Part shown: positions 15,001 to 26,561 of the stretch, piece after piece
Position numbering within the stretch: position 1 is the first letter of the stretch
Layout: the number at the start of each line of letters is the position of its first letter
Source: Sipunculus nudus
Lineage: Eukaryota > Annelida > Sipuncula > Golfingiida > Sipunculidae
Assembly: GCA_026874595.1 (NCBI GenBank)
Contig: CM049308.1
Coordinates: 41,338,527-41,402,526, forward strand
Direction of reading: 5' to 3'
Length of the DNA: 64,000 nucleotides
Position numbers and translations under genes: made by a program
The notes under the pieces: model-generated
What the model was told of the DNA's origin: nothing
What the model saw: only the letters and a program-made list of their open reading frames with translations
Databases searched by the model: none

Positions 15001-18000
15001 TGTGTCACAAGATTGTCACTGTCACAAGATTGTCACAAACATGGCATAGACTTTCCCAAGCAAATTTACCAGCAAGCATAAAGGGAGTGTGTCACAAGAT
15101 TGTCACAAACATGGCATAGAATTTCCCAAGCAAATTTACAAGTAAGTATAAAGGGTGTGTGTCACAAGATTGTCACAAACGTGGCATAGACTTTTCCAAG
15201 CAAATTAACAAGCAAGTATAAAGGGTGTGTGTCACAAGATTGTCACTGTCACAAGATTGTCACAAACATGGCATAGACTTTCCCAAGCAAATTTACCAGC
15301 AAGCATAAAGGGTGTGTCTCACAAGATTGTCACAAAATTGTCACAAACATGGCATAGAATTTCCCAAGCAAATTTACAAGCAAGTATAAAGGGTGTGTGT
15401 CACAAGATTGTCACAAACGTGGCATAGACTTTTCCAAGCAAATTTACAAGCAAGTATAAAGGGTGTGTGTCACAAGATTGTCACTGTCACAAGATTGTCA
15501 CAAACATGGCATAGACTTTCCCAAGCAAATTTACCAGCAAGCATAAAGGGTGTGTGTCACAAGATTGTCACAAAATTGTCACAAACATGGCATAGAATTT
15601 CCCAAGCAAATTTACAAGCAAGTATAAAGGGTGTGTGTCACAAGATTGTCACAAAATTGTCACAAACATGGCATAGAATTTCCCAAGCAAATTTACAAGC
15701 AAGTAGAAAGGGAGTGTGTCACAAGATTGTCACAAACATGGCATAGAATTTCCCAATCAAATTCATAAGCAAGTATAAAGGGTGTGTGTCACAAGATTGT
15801 CACAAACGTGGCATAGACTTTTCCAAGCAAATTTACAAGCAAGTATAAAGGGTGTGTGTCACAAGATTGGCACTGTCACAAGATTGTCACAAACATGGCA
15901 TAGACTTTCCCAAGCAAATTTACCAGCAAGCATAAAGGGTGTGTGTCACAAGATTGTCACAAAATTGTCACAAACATGGCATAGAATTTCCCAAGCAAAT
16001 TTACAAGCAAGTATAAAGGGTGTGTGTCACAAGATTGTCACAAACGTGGCATAGACTTTCCCAAGCAAATTTACAAGCAAGTATAAAGGGTGTGTGTCAC
16101 AAGATTGTCACTGTCACAAGATTGTCACAAACATGGCATAGACTTTCCCAAGCAAATTTACCAGCAAGCATAAACGGAGTGTGTCACAAGATTGTCACAA
16201 AATTGTCACAAACATGGCACAGACTTTCCCAAGCAAATTTACAAGCAAGTATAAAGGGTGTGTGTCACAAGATTGTCACAAACGTGGCATAGACTCCCCA
16301 AGCAAATTTACAAGCAAGTATAAAGGGTGTGTGTCACAAGATTGTCACTGTCACAAGATTGTCACAAACATGGCATAGACTTTCCCAAGCAAATTTACCA
16401 GCAAGCATAAAGGGAGTGTGTCACAAGATTGTCACAAACATGGCATAGAATTTCCCAATCAAATTCACAAGCAAGTATAAAGGGTGTGTGTCACAAGATT
16501 TTCACTGTCACAAGATTGTCACAAACGTGGCATAGACTTTCCTAAGCAATTTAACAAGCAATTATAAAGGGTGTGTGTCACAAGATTGTCACTGTCACAA
16601 GATTGTCACAAACATGGCATAGACTTTCCCAAGCAAATTTACCAGCAAGCATAAAGGGAGTGTGTCACAAGATTGTCACAAGATTGTCACAAACATGGCA
16701 TAGAATTTCCCAATCAAATTCACAAGCAAGTATAGAGGGTGTGTGTCACAAGATTGTCACTGTCACAAGATTGTCACAAACGTGGCATAGACTTTCCCAA
16801 GCAAATTTACAAGCAGGTATAAAGGGTGTGTGTCACAAGATTGTCACTGTCACAAGATTGTCACAAACATGGCATAGACTTTCCCAAGCAAATTTACCAG
16901 GAAGCATAGTGGGAGTGTGTCACATGATTGTCACAAGATTGTCACAAACATGGCACAGACTTTCCCAAACAAATTTACAAGCAAGTATAAAGGGTGTGTG
17001 TCACAAGATTGTCACAAGATTGTAACAAACATGGCACAGACATTCCTAAGCACATTTACAAGCAAGTATAAAGGGTGTGTGTCACAAGATTGTCACTGTC
17101 ACAAGATTGTCACAAACATGGCATAGACTTTCCTAAGCAATTTTACAAGCAATTATAAAGGGTGTGTGTCACAAGATTGTCACAAGATTGTCACAAACGT
17201 GGCATAGACTTTCCCAAGCAAATTTACAAGCAAGTATGAAGGGTGTGTGTCACAAGATTGTCACTGTCACAAGATTGTCACAAACATGGCATAGACTTTC
17301 CCAAGCAAATTTACCAGCAAGCATAAAGGGAGTGTGTCACAAGATTGTCACAAACATGGCATAGAATTTCCCAATCAAATTCACAAGCAAGTATAAAGGG
17401 TGTGTGTCACAAGATTTTCACTGTCACAAGATTGTCACAAACGTGGCATAGACTTTCCCAAGCAAATTTACCAGCAAGCATAAAGGGAGTGTGTCACAAG
17501 ATTGTCACAAAATTGTCACAAACATGGCATAGAATTTCCCAAGCAAATTTACAAGCAAGTATAAAGGGTGTGTGTCACAAGATTGTCACAAACGTGGCAT
17601 AGACTTTCCCAAGCAAATTTACTAACAAGTATAAAGGGTGTGTGTCACAAGATTGTCACTGTTACAAGATTGTCACAAACATGGCATAGACTTTCCCAAG
17701 CAAATTTACCAGCAAGCATAAAGGGAGTGTGTCACAAGATTGTCACAAACATGGCATAGAATTTCCCAAGCAAATTTACAAGTAAGTATAAAGGGTGTGT
17801 GTCACAAGATTGTCACAAACGTGGCATAGACTTTTCCAAGCAAATTTACAAGCAAGTATAAAGGGTGTGTGTCACAAGATTGTCACTGTCACAAGATTGT
17901 CAGAAACATGGCATAGACTTTCCCAAGCAAATTTACCAGCAAGCATAAAGGGAGTGTGTCACAAGATTGTCACAAACATGGCATAGAATTTCCCAAGCAA

Positions 18001-18838
18001 ATTTACAAGTAAGTATAAAGGGTGTGTGTCACAAGATTGTCACAAACGTGGCATAGACTTTTCCAAGCAAATTTACAAGCAAGTATAAAGGGTGTGTGTC
18101 ACAAGATTGTCACTGTCACAAGATTGTCAGAAACATGGCATAGACTTTCCCAAGCAAATTTACCAGCAAGCATAAAGGGTGTGTGTCACAAGATTGTCAC
18201 AAAATTGTCACAAACATGGCATAGAATTTCCCAAGCAAATTTACAAGCAAGTATAAAGGGTGTGTGTCACAAGATTGTCACAAACGTGGCATAGACTTTC
18301 CCAAGCAAATTTACAAGCAAGTATAAAGGGTGTGTGTCACAAGATTGTCACTATCACAAGATTGTCACAAACATGGCATAGACTTTCCCAAGCAAATTTA
18401 CCAGCAAGCATAAACGGAGTGTGTCACAAGATTGTCACAAAATTGTCACAAACATGGCACAGACTTTCCCAAGCAAATTTACAAGCAAGTATAAAGGGTG
18501 TGTGTCACAAGATTGTCACTGTCACAAGATTGTCACAAACATGGCATAGACTTCCCCAAGCAAATTTACAAGCAAGTATAAAGGGTGTGTGTCACAAGAT
18601 TGTCACAAACGTGGCATAGACTTCCCCAAGTAAATTTACAAGCAAGTATAAAGGATGTGTGTCACAAGATTGTCACTGTCACAAGATTGTCACAAACATG
18701 GCATAGACTTTCCTAAGCAATTTTACAAGCAATTATAAAGGGTGTGTGTCACAAGATTGTCACTGTCACAAGATTGTCACAAACATGGCACAGACTTTCC
18801 CATTAAAATTTACAAGCAAGTATAAAGGGTGTGTGTCA
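1..18838. repeat. Satellite array with 70-bp monomer and nested higher-order repeats
   Basis: The whole stretch is head-to-tail copies of one AT-rich monomer, recognisable by CATGGCATAGACTTTCCCAA followed by AAATTTACAAGCAAGTATAAAG. The shortest unit is 70 bp. An 87-bp form carries an extra 17 bp (GTCACAAGATTGTCACT), and an 81-bp form carries an extra 11 bp that repeats ATTGTCACAAA. Blocks of variants recur in fixed order. The block 3374-4434 reappears at 8573-9660 (offset 5199). The block 6689-8465 reappears at 9688-11477 (offset about 3000). The block 12322-12917 reappears at 17164-17759 (offset 4842), and 12953-13225 at 18022-18294 (offset 5069). This is satellite DNA with higher-order repeats, as at centromeres, subtelomeres or heterochromatic blocks; which of these cannot be told. 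It contains no gene. Confidence 0.97.
224..723. other. Assembly gap (500 N)
   Basis: There are exactly 500 undetermined bases inside the satellite. The round number suggests a placeholder, so true array length and copy order across it are unknown. Confidence 0.99.
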
Positions 18839-19530
18839 GACTATGGCTAGCCGTTGTCCAGTGAACCATCCCTAATCCCGACCACCGCCCCTATATCTTT
18901 CGACAGGGAAAGGGGCCCTGTGTGTAGAGGGTTGGGGAAATGGAGGTAGTCCCCAAATCCGTCTCTCTGGCTCACACCATTGAACAACGAAGTCACAACG
19001 TTATCAGTAGACTTGCCCCCTCCATATAGGATTAGACTTGTACCCTGCGCCCAAAGACTCTTCAGTATTTTACACATGGGTAGCGGACCAATTTTATTCG
19101 ACGTTTTTAACCAACAATGAAACCCTCAATTAAAGTTGAATGCTTCAGTTCCTGTAAAGACTTAACGTCCTGATTCTGGAATGATTACCTTAATAATCTG
19201 ATATTGAGCTATCTCACTTGCAGATCTTATCTGTGGGGAATGACGGTTTAATTTGTCAAAACCGTATTATATTCTAGTTCAGCCAAACACTTCCCAACCT
19301 GTTGTTGAACTGATTTGCCCTTTGCGAAAAGATAAACCAGTATCCAAGGAACTACAGCTAGCTGACAAGAAATTTCGTATACCATCAGCATCGTTTCAAG
19401 GAACAGTTATTTTCGATTACCGATGTTTGTTTCAATGAATTGATGAATGTAAAATCATTTTGCAATTCATGCAGGCGTACAAGAAATGAAGAGATCGAAA
19501 TTCCCATGAAATGTACATACGAAAACATGC
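18839..19530. other. Unique sequence beside the satellite, no confirmed gene
   Basis: The array stops in mid-unit and non-repetitive sequence begins. A minus-strand open frame (18847-19077, 76 codons) has a protein-like composition, including a stretch LYGGGKSTDNVVTSLFNG, and ends at a TAG next to the array. A plus-strand frame (19253-19438) starts MSKPYYILVQPNTSQPVVE. Neither matches a family I recognise, and no splice sites or neighbours support them. They could be exon or retroelement remnants. Confidence 0.3.
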
Positions 19531-20115
19531 AGGGTTTAGGGTTTCACCTATATTTGTGTCAAGCACTATCTCCTGTGACAATGTATGATGACTTGTTGCC
19601 TTTCATAGGTTAGGGTTAGTACCCATATCTCTCTGAAAAGGACATTTTACTGTGACAAAGTGCGATGACTTGTTGTCTTTCAGGGGTTAGGGTTTCACCA
19701 ATCTGAGACGAGCATTTGTTATTGCTTTGACAAAATGTGATGGTGTTGTCATTAAAGGGTTAGGGTTTCACTGATATCTGTGACAAGCACTTTCTTCTGT
19801 TACGATGTGTAACAACACATCAACATGTTGACTTTCATGGATTAGGGTTTAACCCATATCTTAAACTATTTTAATGCTGTGAAAAAGGTAGACGAGGTTG
19901 TCTTTCAAGGGTTAGGGTTAATATTCATATTTCTGTGACAAAGTGTTATCATGTTGTCTTTGGCGGGTATGGGTTTATATTCATATCTTTGTCACAACAC
20001 ATACATTGGGACAAAGTGTGATGATGTTGTCTTTCAAGGGTTCGGGTTTCACCCATATCGTTGACAAACACCTTCTCCTGTGACAATATGTGAGGAAATG
20101 TCTTTCAATGGTAAG
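19530..20115. repeat. Diverged ~70-90 bp tandem repeat with TTAGGG cores (block 1)
   Basis: About nine degenerate units follow the pattern 'GTGACAA(A/G)GTGTGATGACTTGTTGTCTTTCAAGGG' then GGTTAGGGTTTCACC and CATATCT. The GGTTAGGGTT core recurs about every 70-85 bp (around 19610, 19686, 19758, 19842, 19910, 20038). TTAGGG is the animal telomere hexamer, but here it occurs once or twice per unit inside a longer monomer, so this is an old minisatellite and not telomeric DNA. Confidence 0.75.
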
Positions 20116-21080
20116 GGTACGCTCTTTACACAGCGCTTTACCTATATGCCTACTACCTATATCGTAAGCGCTGTTTGTTTTGACCTCGTATCCTGAATCG
20201 CAATATCAGAGGGGAGCACTGTATTTTGGTCCAATCAGATGAGACCCTATGCTGGAAGACACAACCTCTATGATTAGCTGAAATGGTCACATGATAAATA
20301 AATAACAAATATAAATGCTGTTGGACAAAATCTTTTAAGGGGTTGAAGAGGCCACTGTGTATGAGCTAAACCACAAACTGATTCCATAAATATTTATTGC
20401 CCTCTTGACTGCGTGTAAACAATGCCCGATATGCGACACACAACTGATGCGACAAGGAATCTACATAATTATTAGGACGTGTTGCTAGCAAAATGGTTTA
20501 CCAGCCAAGCGAGGAATACACGGAGCCAATGTTGTTCATTTCGTTTCGAGTGACAGCTCATCGCCCCGGCAACCGTTTGAAAAGGCCACTGGCTCAGAGA
20601 GAATGGCCCTACACGTGGTTTGAACAGGTCCGTGTGCACACAGGATGCCCGGCCGGTGAGCTGTAATTCAAACTAAATGTAACAACATTGGCTTATATAC
20701 ACCTCGCTGGCTGGTTTAAGGTTTGCAGACAACGGATACATAGCTAAGCTAACCGTTGTTATTTCATAATCGAATCAGTCAATGATAAGGTACGCAGAGG
20801 GAAATATTAAAATTTGACTGTTCTTTACTAAGAGTAACCATAAAACTGTCATCATGGGGCGCATAAAGCGCAGCTCTGGGCGGAGCCATGATGCCTGTCG
20901 AGTTTTTGTTAATTGGCATCTGGTTGGCTGCTAGTCATATCATACGCACAATACATTTTTTTTCAGCAGACAGACCCACCACCTGGTGTCTAAGTGTATC
21001 ATAAACGGTCAAACCAGGCAGCGGGAAAATCATTTGCTTCTTTCGAAGCGCAAGACTTCCGCTACTTTGGGAGCGTAAAT
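20116..21080. other. Intergenic sequence, nothing assigned
   Basis: This stretch separates the two TTAGGG-type blocks. It has locally higher GC (around 20560-20660 and 20855-20910), a CCAAT motif near 20231 and a GGCGGAGCC box near 20880. These are compatible with regulatory DNA, but no open frame or family repeat is visible. Confidence 0.4.
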
Positions 21081-21640
21081 AAAGGTTTCACTATATATTT
21101 TGTGACAATCACTTTCTCTTTTTACAAGTGTGATGACTTGTAGTCTTTCAAGGGAGAGGGTTAATATCCTTATCTCTGGGACAAGCACAATTTACTTTAA
21201 TAAAGTGTGATGATGATTCATTCAAGGTTTTAGGTGAGCACCTTACCTGCTGTTTTTCCTGTGACAAACTGTCAAGTTTTAAGTCTTTCAAGGGTTAGGG
21301 TTCGTACCCGTAACTCTGTGACACGCACATTTCACTCTGACAATGTGTGATTAATTGTCTGTATGATGACTTGTTGTCTTTCAAGGATTAATAGGTGATA
21401 GTGTTGTCTTTCAACAGCTTCACTCATATTTCATTTTACTGTGATAAAGAGTCATGGCTTGTTGTCTTTTAGGAGTTAGGGTTTCATCCGTAACAGAAAC
21501 GAGCACTTTCTACTGTAACAAAGTGTGATAACATGTCGTCTTTCAGGGGTTAGGGTTTCATCCATAACAGAGATGACCACTTTTTTTTTGCTTTGACAAA
21601 GTGTGATGACTTGTTGTGCATTATCTCCTGTGACAATGTG
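21081..21640. repeat. Diverged tandem repeat with TTAGGG cores (block 2)
   Basis: This is the same monomer type as 19530-20115: TGTGATGACTTGTTGTCTTTC followed by GGGGTTAGGGTTTCATCC. Units are strongly degenerate and some have lost the TTAGGG core. The two blocks are probably parts of one old array split by the 20116-21080 segment. Confidence 0.7.
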
Positions 21641-21806
21641 TGATAAAAATTCCTTTTGTGAATGTCTTCCTATTCACCAGACTGCCTATTTGCACTACCG
21701 TAAATCCTGGTTTATGGCCACATGTATATTTACAGCCGCACCCCGAGTTTGCAAGGTCCCTTTAAGGAGCTCCCACTAAGGTCCTAATACTCAAAAACTC
21801 CCTTAA

Positions 21807-22436
21807 AGCCGGCAAAACACGAGGCGCCATGTCGAACGACAGGTTGCAGACTACGAATGTTCCGTGACATGTCGCTCATCATAAACCTCCCATACACACA
21901 GCAACATGTTCTGCAATATGTTCCGCAACATATACCTACATTCACTTTATCCCGCCTTTTGATTTGTGTTTTTATTAACAAAATGGCCTCAGAAGATGAA
22001 GTCATGGGCTGTGCTGCCGCAGTGAGTTCCGTGATCATAATTTGTGTGAAGCGCAGTCGTAATAGGCGTCTAATTTGGGCAGAGGATATCCTATTAAAAC
22101 GGTCAGAAAAAAGGGTCATATAACAACCTGATTAAGGAGCTTGAGGACAGGTCATGCTATCAGCATTTTTTTAGAATGAACCAAAGTTTGCCTTTGGACC
22201 ATTCAAAACACGTGGCACCCTCCACAGCCATGATGAAAGCATGCACATGATCACACGGTTACATGACAAATCTTTGTGCATGCAATGTCTGTTTCTCCAA
22301 CGTTGGCCCTGATGTCTCTCGACAATCTGCAGGAAAAAGAAACATGATCCTTCTTCTGCGACATGTTGTGCAACTCATGAAATCGTGCGACTAACCCCCA
22401 TACAAGGTACAACATGTCGCCTCGTGATGGCCGGCT
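21807..22436 (+). mobile_element. Harbinger/PIF-like element with TIRs and TAA target duplication
   Basis: The left end reads AGCCGGCAAAACACGAGGCG. The right end, reverse-complemented, reads AGCCGGCCATCACGAGGCGA, so the terminal inverted repeats extend for about 30 bp with a few mismatches. TAA flanks both ends (21804-21806 and 22437-22439), which fits the TWA target preference of PIF/Harbinger transposons. At 630 bp it is far too short for the usual transposase plus Myb-like gene pair, so it is non-autonomous. It retains a coding remnant, described separately. Confidence 0.8.
21983..22200 (+). pseudogene. Broken N-terminal fragment of a HARBI1-like transposase
   Basis: A frame beginning MASEDEVMGCAAAVSS runs to a basic segment (SRNRRLIWAEDILLKRSE) and then stops. 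After a one-base shift at the run of A near 22107-22113, the next frame continues with YNNLIKELEDRSCYQHFFRM. In HARBI1-like nucleases the order is likewise an acidic start, an Arg-rich W/P segment, then an AYxxLxxEL...FxxxxRM motif. The catalytic DDE region is absent. This remnant inside matching Harbinger inverted repeats is non-functional. The family assignment is from recall of the motif order and is moderately sure. Confidence 0.65.
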
Positions 22437-22790
22437 TAAAGGCTTTTTTAAAGTTGGCTTTTTTTGGTCCCCTGAAAAAGGAAGATGAATTTAAGTTGAT
22501 GTGGAATTAAACACCGAGTCCTTATAACCAGACGTCCCCCGAATACCACAACCGAAACCATAACCTAAGAGAAAGGTGTGGTATTTTGCTGTTCTGGTGA
22601 ATTGTGTCTGATATTGTGATATTTTTATTCATTATATTTGTATTTCCACAAATGATTCATCTCCAAATAAACAACGCGGAAAACACTGTGATCTCAAGTC
22701 TGTGCTCACTCGCTTAACGGCAGTCGCAGACTGTCAGCGACTGGTAAGCAGGCTTTTGGATTCAAATACTTAAACATTTTTGTTTAAAAA

Positions 22791-23682
22791 ACTAGAATAC
22801 GGGTAGTCGACAAGCGACTACGTGTATCCACCAAAATCAGAGTGGAACAGATGAAGTGAGGCGTGGATTGAGTGGCAAGGGGAAATAGAGTGAGGTGTGT
22901 TGCATATTAGCATGGATGTCTGCAGCTGAAATGTGTATGTAGGTCGCGCCACCTACCACAAATCCAGAAAGCCGTCCAAGTTGTATACATATGCATAATT
23001 TTAGGCAGAAAAGTCAAACCACTATATGTATACGAGTGATTTTAGCCCATAGCAGACAAACAGAAGGACTTGTGCAAAAATGGTGGGAGGTGGCGCCACC
23101 AATATTGTGTATGATTAAGAGCTGTGTGAGATCTATACACATGCAAAATTTTAGCCAAATCGGTCAAACGGTTCCCGAGATATGAGCTTAGATAACGGCA
23201 GCGTGAACGTGGAGGTGGCGCCACCTGTCATAAAATCAAGAAAGCTTTCCAGGATGTATATGCATGCCGAATTTCAGGTGAATTAGTCAAACCACTGCAG
23301 GGATTTGAGTGATTTTAACCCAAGGCAGATGAACAGATGGACACTGTGCAAACATGTTTGCACGTGATGCCACCATTTTTTGTGTGTGTTATAGAGCTAT
23401 CCAAGGGCTACATTTGTACAATTTTTTTTCTCATCGGTCAAATGGTTCCCGAGATATGTGGGTTTATGTAACGAAACAGATGCACAAATGGACACTGGGC
23501 AAAGAGGAAAGGTCAGAGGTCAACGCAAATTGGTTAGGCACCAGTTCACATGTGACCCGATAATTGGTGTAAGTTTCGGGAAAATCCGTCCAGTAGTCTC
23601 AGAGGAGTTCTCCGGAAACATACCCGGCGGCGGAACCCGGTCAAAAACAAAGTATCCGCAAAACTTTGTTTTGGCGGATACA
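22791..23682 (+). mobile_element. Family A element, copy 1
   Basis: It starts ACTAGAATACGGGTAGTCGA with a short hairpin (GTAGTCG / CGACTAC) and ends in a hairpin built from GTATCCGC and GGCGGATAC. Its core has tandem half-modules ending in GGTGGCGCCACC (around 23088 and 23212). The core text (AAATTTCAGGTGAATTAGTC, CGAGATATGAGTGATTTTA) recurs in five other copies in this window. It has no coding capacity. Hairpin ends plus a variable tandem core resemble bivalve 'pearl' elements and other non-autonomous Helitron/Helentron relatives; that placement is inference. Confidence 0.8.
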
Positions 23683-23779
23683 AAAATTCAAAACTGTTCA
23701 AGTTTACACAAAAAATGAATCAAACATTGAAATTATTTTTATTTTTATAAATTATAAGATTCATCCCCAACCCAACCCC

Positions 23780-23800
23780 CCCCCCCCCCCCCGGGTCATG
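23780..23800. repeat. Poly-C tract
   Basis: A run of about 18 C within a C-rich stretch just after family A copy 1. Confidence 0.8.
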
Positions 23801-23873
23801 CATAAGATTTGTCTAAAAAAAAAGGTCATTGCGCCCCCCTCTGGATCCGCATGAAAACAGACAAGGATTGTTC

Positions 23874-23890
23874 TTTATTGAGTATTTATT
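23874..23890 (-). promoter_or_regulatory. Candidate polyadenylation signals for the DPH6-like gene
   Basis: Two AATAAA hexamers lie on the minus strand (complement of 23874-23879 and 23885-23890), about 810-830 bp beyond the stop codon. They are the nearest canonical signals I found downstream. A non-canonical site nearer the stop is equally possible. Confidence 0.35.
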
Positions 23891-24700
23891 ACCACCACAC
23901 GGACATGATCACCGATATTCACGGCGTTCTGTTCGACCGGCGAAATAATGCTGATTGCAGTAAAATATCCTTGTTGACCCTGAGGACACAGAACAAAACC
24001 AGGACCTTTATACGGTGGTGGCATTTGTGAGGTGGTCGTCTTAGCGAGGTCTGATATAAAGAGTAACTAGCAAATTCATGGAATCTATGTCCTCTGCTTC
24101 GGCCTCTTGTTATTTTAGCTTCCTATGATCTTCATGCTTGCCTTCTCAATATGTTTTTGTTTTCATTGTCCCCTGCAGATGTCTCCACGTCATAAATTTT
24201 GTTGTGTATTGGGAACAAAAGGAAATTGTTTTGTTTGTTTTGGATATGGTGATAATAAATTTTCAGACAGACACTCCAAAACCAATCCCAACTAAGGTAT
24301 GCAAGTGAGCAATCACTGACCCACATTTGAATGAAATGAGATAATTTTAAGGAAAGTTATCGCACAGAAACAAAAACCTGAAAAACATACAGAGGGACAG
24401 GCAGAAAAACCCAAATCCGTGACAAAAAAGATTTGGACCATGGGAAGTGTAATTCTTTTGAGGTAGCCCCTAAATGGAGGTGGTTTTTAGGCTAGGTTTG
24501 ACTGTATATGCACTCTTTGGCCAGGGGGCACCTGCATTCCCTTATGTATATCTTGGTTACACCCATGTCAAAGTAATCTGAAATATTGCACTCTTGTATT
24601 GGTACAGCCCTAAATTAAAGACTTGTTTGATTTTGTGTTTTGAATGATCTTCCAGCAAACTCTTATCACAGAGATGAATTTTTCCTGGACACCAGGTTTA

Positions 24701-24813
24701 TCAGCAGGACAGAGCTAGCACTCTGTCAGAGTACTGAAGAGCAGTCACTGGTGTGAAGCTCACTCTGGGAAGTGTGTCCTCACCCCATGTGCTCTCAAAT
24801 GTTCTGAAAAAGG
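24701..24813 (-). CDS. DPH6: DPH6-like terminal coding exon
   Basis: The acceptor TTGTTTCAG precedes 24813, and the exon enters in phase 1, as the previous exon leaves it. It encodes AFFRTFESTWGEDTLPRVSF and continues TPVTALQYSDRVLALSC before TGA at 24701-24703. LPRVSFTPV...L is the expected last strand of the second RidA-like region in long DPH6 proteins. A second AG eight bases further in (after TTTTTCAG) would put the reading out of frame, so the outer acceptor is preferred. Confidence 0.8.
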
Positions 24814-24984
24814 CTGAAACAACAGAAAAAAGAATATAACAAATAACACATTCTTCAGTAACATATCAAATTTAAATTTATTCATTTGTATAAATTGTTT
24901 TGCAGTTTAAAATTGAGTTTCATACAACAATGCAAAACTACAAGTATCTGAAGTTTGAGGACAACAGAGCTCGCCAGTATGGGG

Positions 24985-25330
24985 TATTATAAACAAGAGC
25001 ACCGCAAGGCTGCATAATACGCCGGTTGCATGTCTTGTGACCTCTGGCCTCATTTAATATGTGTGAATTTTATTGAGAATTTAATTCCGGAGAGAAACTT
25101 TTGGTTAATATATATAATGAGTATGTAATGAAAATCCCTCAGGTTTTTGGTAAGTCATCACAACGTTACCAAAGTCGGTTGAGCTTGACCTCATTAAATA
25201 TAAACTGATTTTTCTGGAAATGCAATTTAGGCGAGACATTATATTGATTAACATTTTTTTTTATTGCATCAAAACCAACGTCTCGTCATGGACGGATATA
25301 TAAAATGTGATGAGAGATTGCATCTAAAGG
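24985..25330 (+). repeat. Family D repeat, copy 1 (partial)
   Basis: It shares with 54670-54790 the run AACAAGAGCACCGCAAGGCT, GCATAATACGCC, TTGTGACCTCTGGCCTCATT and TTAATATGTGTGAATTTTA. It lies in the last intron of the DPH6-like gene and its right end is unclear. Confidence 0.6.
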
Positions 25331-25739
25331 AACTAAATATATCTTTCTATTGTGAGAAATCACAAGTATAGAAATCAAAGAAAAATCATATGTTCAAGTA
25401 CAGGGTCTGATTGGTAAACCTAGTTCACCAAAATATTTCAGTGGCATGGGAACTATAAGGTAAATGAGTTAGGTTCTTTAAATGCTAGTTAAAAGTGTAG
25501 ACAAATATCTTAAAACTTTTGTCTCCCATGCAATGTTTCATACAAAAAGTTTCAGTATAATGTCTTCAGTAATAGCAGAGCTGTAAGCCTAATGAATTGT
25601 TACTATTTAGTGCTAATTTCAAGCCTAGAAATTAAATTATGTTTAAATACAGAGTTCAAAAGCCTGGAGTTATAATTGTCACAATTAATCAATAATCAGC
25701 AGACCAAGTTTCACTGAAATATCAGTGAACGAGTCTAAT

Positions 25740-26200
25740 AACAAACAATTCACCCATGTGTCATGACGTTCAGCTGAGTAAGAAGACATTCAAAAAACAA
25801 ATTTTATCATCTAATGCCAAATGTTGTAGGTGGTATCCCGATTCAACTGAAGCTTAGCTTGGAGGATATGGGTAACAGAGACGTAATTTTAGATTTTTCA
25901 TGGATCACCCTGGATATCCATTTAGAAGATTCTAGGTGCAATGATTAAGATTTGTTCCTGGTAAACAGACAATTGCTGCTTTGAAGGTCTCAAAAATTGA
26001 GAAAAAAATGTGTAAAAATTAGAAAAAAAAGCAGGTGGCGCCACCAGTCTAGATGAAAGGATGAAACACTCCATGATCAATATGCATGCAAAGAATCTTG
26101 GTGATCAATAAATCAGTTCTTAGGATATTAGTGCTTCTTAGTACTTAGTGCTTTTGTACCAATTTTTTTATTTATTTATTTATTTTTTTTTGGGGGGGGG
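25740..26200 (+). repeat. Family B repeat fragment, copy 2
   Basis: It begins with TCATGACGTTCAGCTGAGTA and contains GGATATGGGTAACAGAGACG, GATTCTAGGTGCA, GGTCTCAAAAATTGAG and GCAGGTGGCGCCACCAGTCT, in the same order as the tandem modules at 31165-33545. It carries one module only. Confidence 0.65.
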
Positions 26201-26561
26201 GTCTAACAAGACCGTGCGGTTTTAAATTAAAGGTTTCCTGTATATCTTCCATGCAGACATCGTTGGAGGGCAGGTACACAAGGGTACCAGCATTATTTCG
26301 GTCAAAACAGCCTAAACTGTGTTAATTATTTGCTACCTGAATACTTTGTCTTTATCTTAAATGGAGTATCAAATATTAAGCGTGTCAGCTCTAGCCGAAA
26401 ATAACCGGCTCGTTGGCAATTTAATTCGTAAGATAAGGACGAATGGGAACCAGATCGGTATACTAGTACTCTCTTCCGTGAGAGGAGCAAAAACACATCC
26501 TCAAATGGCATCACGCGGAAGCGACTCTCCGAGATATTATTATGCCGCAGCGCAAAAAGAA

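Noticed and set aside
111-18619. Many plus-strand open frames with repeated Cys-His-Lys-Ile-Val and Leu-Ser-Gln-Thr-Trp-His motifs
   Set aside because: They are translations of the satellite monomer. The 81- and 87-bp variants are multiples of three, so frames stay open by chance across neighbouring units, and stops appear at each 70-bp unit. There is no start context, splice signal or codon bias.
19530-20115. True telomere array
   Set aside because: TTAGGG occurs singly within 70-90 bp units and not as contiguous hexamers.
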